Origin: an uncultured Porphyromonadaceae bacterium | GTDB taxonomy: Bacteria > Bacteroidota > Bacteroidia > Bacteroidales > Muribaculaceae | Direction of reading: 5' to 3' | Assembly (NCBI GenBank): GCA_900551515.1 | Contig: URWH01000081.1 | Span: forward strand, 1 to 7,941 | Length of the DNA stretch: 7,941 bases | Shown here: one piece after another, positions 6,191 through 7,941 of the stretch | Numbering within the stretch: the first letter of the stretch is position 1 | How the letters are laid out: every line of letters starts with the position of its first letter | The notes under the pieces: model-generated | What the model was told of the DNA's origin: nothing | Database searches by the model: none | Seen by the model: only the letters and a program-made list of their open reading frames with translations | Program-made: the position numbers and the translations under genes

Positions 6191-7054
6191 TTAACGGCGT
6201 GCTTTGACAGCCGAAAGGACGCATTTGGCTATATGTGGGGCGGCAGCGGCGCGACACGGGGCGAAGCTGGGCCAGTCGTTGAAGTCGATGATGCGTATGT
6301 CGCCTTCGGGCGATATGATGCAGTCGCCGCCATACACTTTGACGTCGAGCACTTCCGATGCCTCGCGGCAAATGGCGCGCATGCGCTCTTTGTCGAATTC
6401 GATGCCGCGGCTTTTGCCGTTGATGGCTTCCAGACCGTATTTGCTGTGGCCTTCGTCGTAGGGGTAGAACCAGTAGAAGAAGTCGGAGCCGGCCACACCG
6501 TAGAATTTTATGAGGTCGCCGATGAGGTGACGGTTGATGACGGCCCGGCGGATGCCGCGCAGGAAATATTCCTGAAGCACTTCCTGTGCCTCTTCGGGGT
6601 GTCGCACGTAGCTCACGTCTTCCTTGTGCATGGCGCAGCCGTCGCCGCGTTTGATCCATGCGCTGCTGAAGCCCGACTCTTTGAGCCGTTGTTTCACAAC
6701 TTCGTCGGTGTCGACGATGAGGCTGTCGGGGTAGGGAATTCCGTGTCCGATGAGTATGCGGGTCATGCGTTCGCGCGTGCAGTTTTCGATGCCGTAGCCC
6801 GAGTTGATGACCAGCCGGCCTTCATCTTCATATTTCTGAAGCCGGGCGATGGACTGCTGTTCGCGGCACATGTTGACTATCACTTGCTCGCTGACTTCGC
6901 CGGCGTTGAGCTGCTCTTCGGAATAAACGTTGACTTCGCAGCCGCGTTTGCGCAGCTGCTCCACTACGGCATTGAGGATGGCCGCATCGTTGCCTATATG
7001 GTTGGGCGAGTAGGCTCCAGCCCTCATGATCGCCGCTATTTTAATATCTGCCAT
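6191..7054 (-). CDS. ATP-grasp-like ligase, substrate unknown
   Basis: The 287-residue protein looks like a cytoplasmic ATP-grasp enzyme, a fold that ligates a carboxylate to an amine or other nucleophile through an acyl phosphate. The N-terminal part (IAAIMRAGAYSPNHIGND, then NSGYGIENCTRERMTR at 84-99) resembles a pre-ATP-grasp domain. WIKRGDG at 133-139 carries the likely ATP-binding Lys135, and RAVINRHLIGDLIKFYGV at 170-187 gives the central strands. GGDCIISPEGDIRIIDFND at 242-260 has the layout of the C-terminal magnesium site, with Asp257, Asn259 and Asp260. I place the start at the ATG at 7054, which leads directly into the first beta-strand. The ATG at 7084 would add ten residues and overlap the stop of the upstream nucleotidyltransferase gene, and cannot be excluded. 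It lies between a nucleotidyltransferase and a CDP-alcohol enzyme, which suggests that it builds or decorates the same metabolite. Confidence 0.78.
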   Translation of the reverse strand: MADIKIAAIMRAGAYSPNHIGNDAAILNAVVEQLRKRGCEVNVYSEEQLNAGEVSEQVIVNMCREQQSIARLQKYEDEGRLVINSGYGIENCTRERMTRILIGHGIPYPDSLIVDTDEVVKQRLKESGFSSAWIKRGDGCAMHKEDVSYVRHPEEAQEVLQEYFLRGIRRAVINRHLIGDLIKFYGVAGSDFFYWFYPYDEGHSKYGLEAINGKSRGIEFDKERMRAICREASEVLDVKVYGGDCIISPEGDIRIIDFNDWPSFAPCRAAAAPHIAKCVLSAVKARR

Positions 7055-7076
7055 TGCTGATATGGTAAAGGAGGTT

Positions 7077-7781
7077 TTATTCATTGATGAATTCTTCGGC
7101 TTTGGCGATGTCGCCCTGATGGTCGACGTCGATGATCTTGCCAAGGGGGTAGGCTTCGAGCTGCAGGCCGGAGTCGACGAGCGCACGCTGGAAGTTGCGC
7201 ATGCGGCTCATGCCTGTGGCTATGCAGCGGTCTAGAACCTTGAGGGCTTTGCCGTCGAGCCCGTAGATGCCGCCCGAGATATATTTCACGCCGTCCCACG
7301 GGCTGTCGCGGAAGGCGGTGATGCGCATTTGCGGATCGACATCGACGTAGAGGGGCTTTTCGTCGTCGATATATGATGTGACGGCCATCATGCCGTCGAT
7401 ATTGTCGGCGGCTTCGAATGCTTCGGCGTAGCGCCGGAAATCATTTTCACGGAATATGGTGTCGACGGTGGTGAGAATGAATTTTTGTCCGCCGAAGAGC
7501 CGGCTTACTTCATAGAAGCTGTGCATGGAGCTTGGAGTGGTTTTCACTACAAGCTTCAGCTCGACGGGCAATGTGGCTTTCAGCTGTTCGAGATATCGGC
7601 GCACTTCGGTCATCTGTCCGTTGACTATCACGCTGATGCTCTCGGCTCCGCAGCTTAAGAATATGTCGATCAGACGGCCGATCATCGGACGTCCGCAAAG
7701 CGGCACAAGCGGTTTTGGCGTCGCAACGCCCTCGCTTACAAGCCGCGAGCCTTCGCCGGCGGCTATTATAGCATAATTCAT
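7077..7781 (-). CDS. Sugar/alcohol-phosphate nucleotidyltransferase (NTP-transferase family)
   Basis: This 234-residue cytoplasmic enzyme of the GT-A-like nucleotidyltransferase fold should couple an NTP to a phosphorylated sugar or alcohol, releasing diphosphate. Residues 4-13 (AIIAAGEGSR) form the nucleotide-binding loop, although the usual GxGTR is replaced by GEGSR. PKPLVPLCGRPMI at 22-34 is the following family signature. Asp107 in TTVDTIF is the likely metal ligand, and IIDVDHQGDIAKAEEF at 216-231 supplies the second metal site (Asp218 or Asp220) and the terminal helix. Short cytidylyltransferases such as LicC (choline phosphate) and the inositol-1-phosphate cytidylyltransferases share this architecture. 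The CDP-alcohol phosphotransferase encoded two genes downstream favours CTP as donor, an inference from context. It is the first gene of the minus-strand operon, with ATG at 7781 and a 37 nt gap back to its -7 element. Its stop overlaps an alternative start of the ATP-grasp gene. Confidence 0.88.
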   Translation of the reverse strand: MNYAIIAAGEGSRLVSEGVATPKPLVPLCGRPMIGRLIDIFLSCGAESISVIVNGQMTEVRRYLEQLKATLPVELKLVVKTTPSSMHSFYEVSRLFGGQKFILTTVDTIFRENDFRRYAEAFEAADNIDGMMAVTSYIDDEKPLYVDVDPQMRITAFRDSPWDGVKYISGGIYGLDGKALKVLDRCIATGMSRMRNFQRALVDSGLQLEAYPLGKIIDVDHQGDIAKAEEFINE

Positions 7782-7818
7782 CTTTTTCGGTTATGTATGT
7801 AAGATCGTTTTACTTTGG

Positions 7819-7826
7819 CAAAGATA
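7819..7826 (-). promoter_or_regulatory. Bacteroidota -7 promoter element for the four-gene operon
   Basis: On the minus strand these bases read TATCTTTG, an exact TAnnTTTG match, inside GCTATCTTTGC, the same 11-mer as at the 943-950 promoter. Transcription should start around 7812-7814, giving an A-rich leader of about 30 nt before the ATG at 7781. There are no promoter-sized gaps inside the downstream genes, so this one probably drives all four. A -33 TTTG at correct spacing is not evident. Confidence 0.6.
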
Positions 7827-7941
7827 GCAAAACTTTCCCAATTTCAGTGCTCTGTGGCGCAATTTGCATGCTCTGAAAGCGGAATGTGTCCGTTCCTGAA
7901 AATGGTTGACTCGGTTTTGTATGTTTACTGATATTGGTTTA
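7827..7941. other. Intergenic stretch at the window edge, no gene seen
   Basis: This AT-richer segment upstream of the operon promoter has no convincing reading frame, RNA gene or hairpin. It may hold the promoter region of a neighbouring gene beyond the window, but I can point to no specific element. Confidence 0.5.

Noticed and set aside
6233..7060. 275-codon open frame on the plus strand opposite the ATP-grasp gene
   Set aside because: The product is a mirror of the real gene's codons, rich in Ala, Val, Phe and Asp with no domain. The opposite strand has clear ATP-grasp motifs and operon context.
7054..7186. 44-residue N-terminal extension of the ATP-grasp reading frame
   Set aside because: The extra residues are Ser/Thr/Pro-rich, lie inside the 3' end of the nucleotidyltransferase gene in another frame, and are not part of the domain.
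7867..7941. Possible outward promoter (TTGAC near 7908 on the plus strand)
   Set aside because: No TAnnTTTG follows at 19-21 bp, and the E. coli-type -35 is not the norm in Bacteroidota.

Overview
The window reads as a chromosomal segment of a Bacteroidales bacterium. Three upstream regions carry the Bacteroidota -7 promoter element TAnnTTTG, at 807-814 (minus), 943-950 (plus) and 7819-7826 (minus). A fourth region, in front of folP, has a -33 TTTG spaced 20 bp from a variant -7. Clear Shine-Dalgarno sequences are missing, as is normal for this phylum. Coding DNA is GC-rich but uses ATA for isoleucine often. A Muribaculaceae-like member would fit, but that family-level guess is weak. I see no rRNA, tRNA, CRISPR array, insertion sequence or phage gene. 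Base composition looks even throughout, so this appears to be core chromosome rather than an island.

Layout. (1) 1-798, minus: a membrane protein with an N-terminal VanZ-like domain joined in one reading frame to a C-terminal GNAT acetyltransferase; its 3' end is cut by the window edge. (2) 799-974: divergent promoter region. (3) 975-2673, plus: an NSS-family sodium-coupled transporter, followed 7 bp later by a small one-helix membrane protein with a very basic tail. (4) 2674-2802: short repeats and a promoter. (5) 2803-4451, plus: folP (dihydropteroate synthase, GTG start) overlapping cdaA (membrane diadenylate cyclase) by 10 bp. (6) 4479-7781, minus: four tightly packed genes transcribed from one promoter, in the order nucleotidyltransferase, ATP-grasp enzyme, CDP-alcohol phosphatidyltransferase, HAD-family protein. 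(7) 7827-7941: no gene seen.

How the genes may work together. folP and cdaA form a housekeeping pair that joins folate synthesis to c-di-AMP synthesis. The four-gene minus-strand operon is the most interesting part. A sugar-phosphate-type nucleotidyltransferase next to a CDP-alcohol phosphotransferase suggests that a phosphorylated alcohol is activated as a CDP derivative and then moved onto a second alcohol, giving a phosphodiester. An ATP-grasp ligase and a HAD protein could complete or trim the product. The substrates cannot be read from the sequence. The best candidate for a poorly described system here is a pathway for a modified lipid head group or a soluble phosphodiester. Other points of note are the VanZ-GNAT fusion, a serine in the FolP sulfonamide loop where proline is usual, a HAD motif I without its second aspartate, and unusual aspartate spacing plus a large hydrophilic insert in the CDP-alcohol enzyme.
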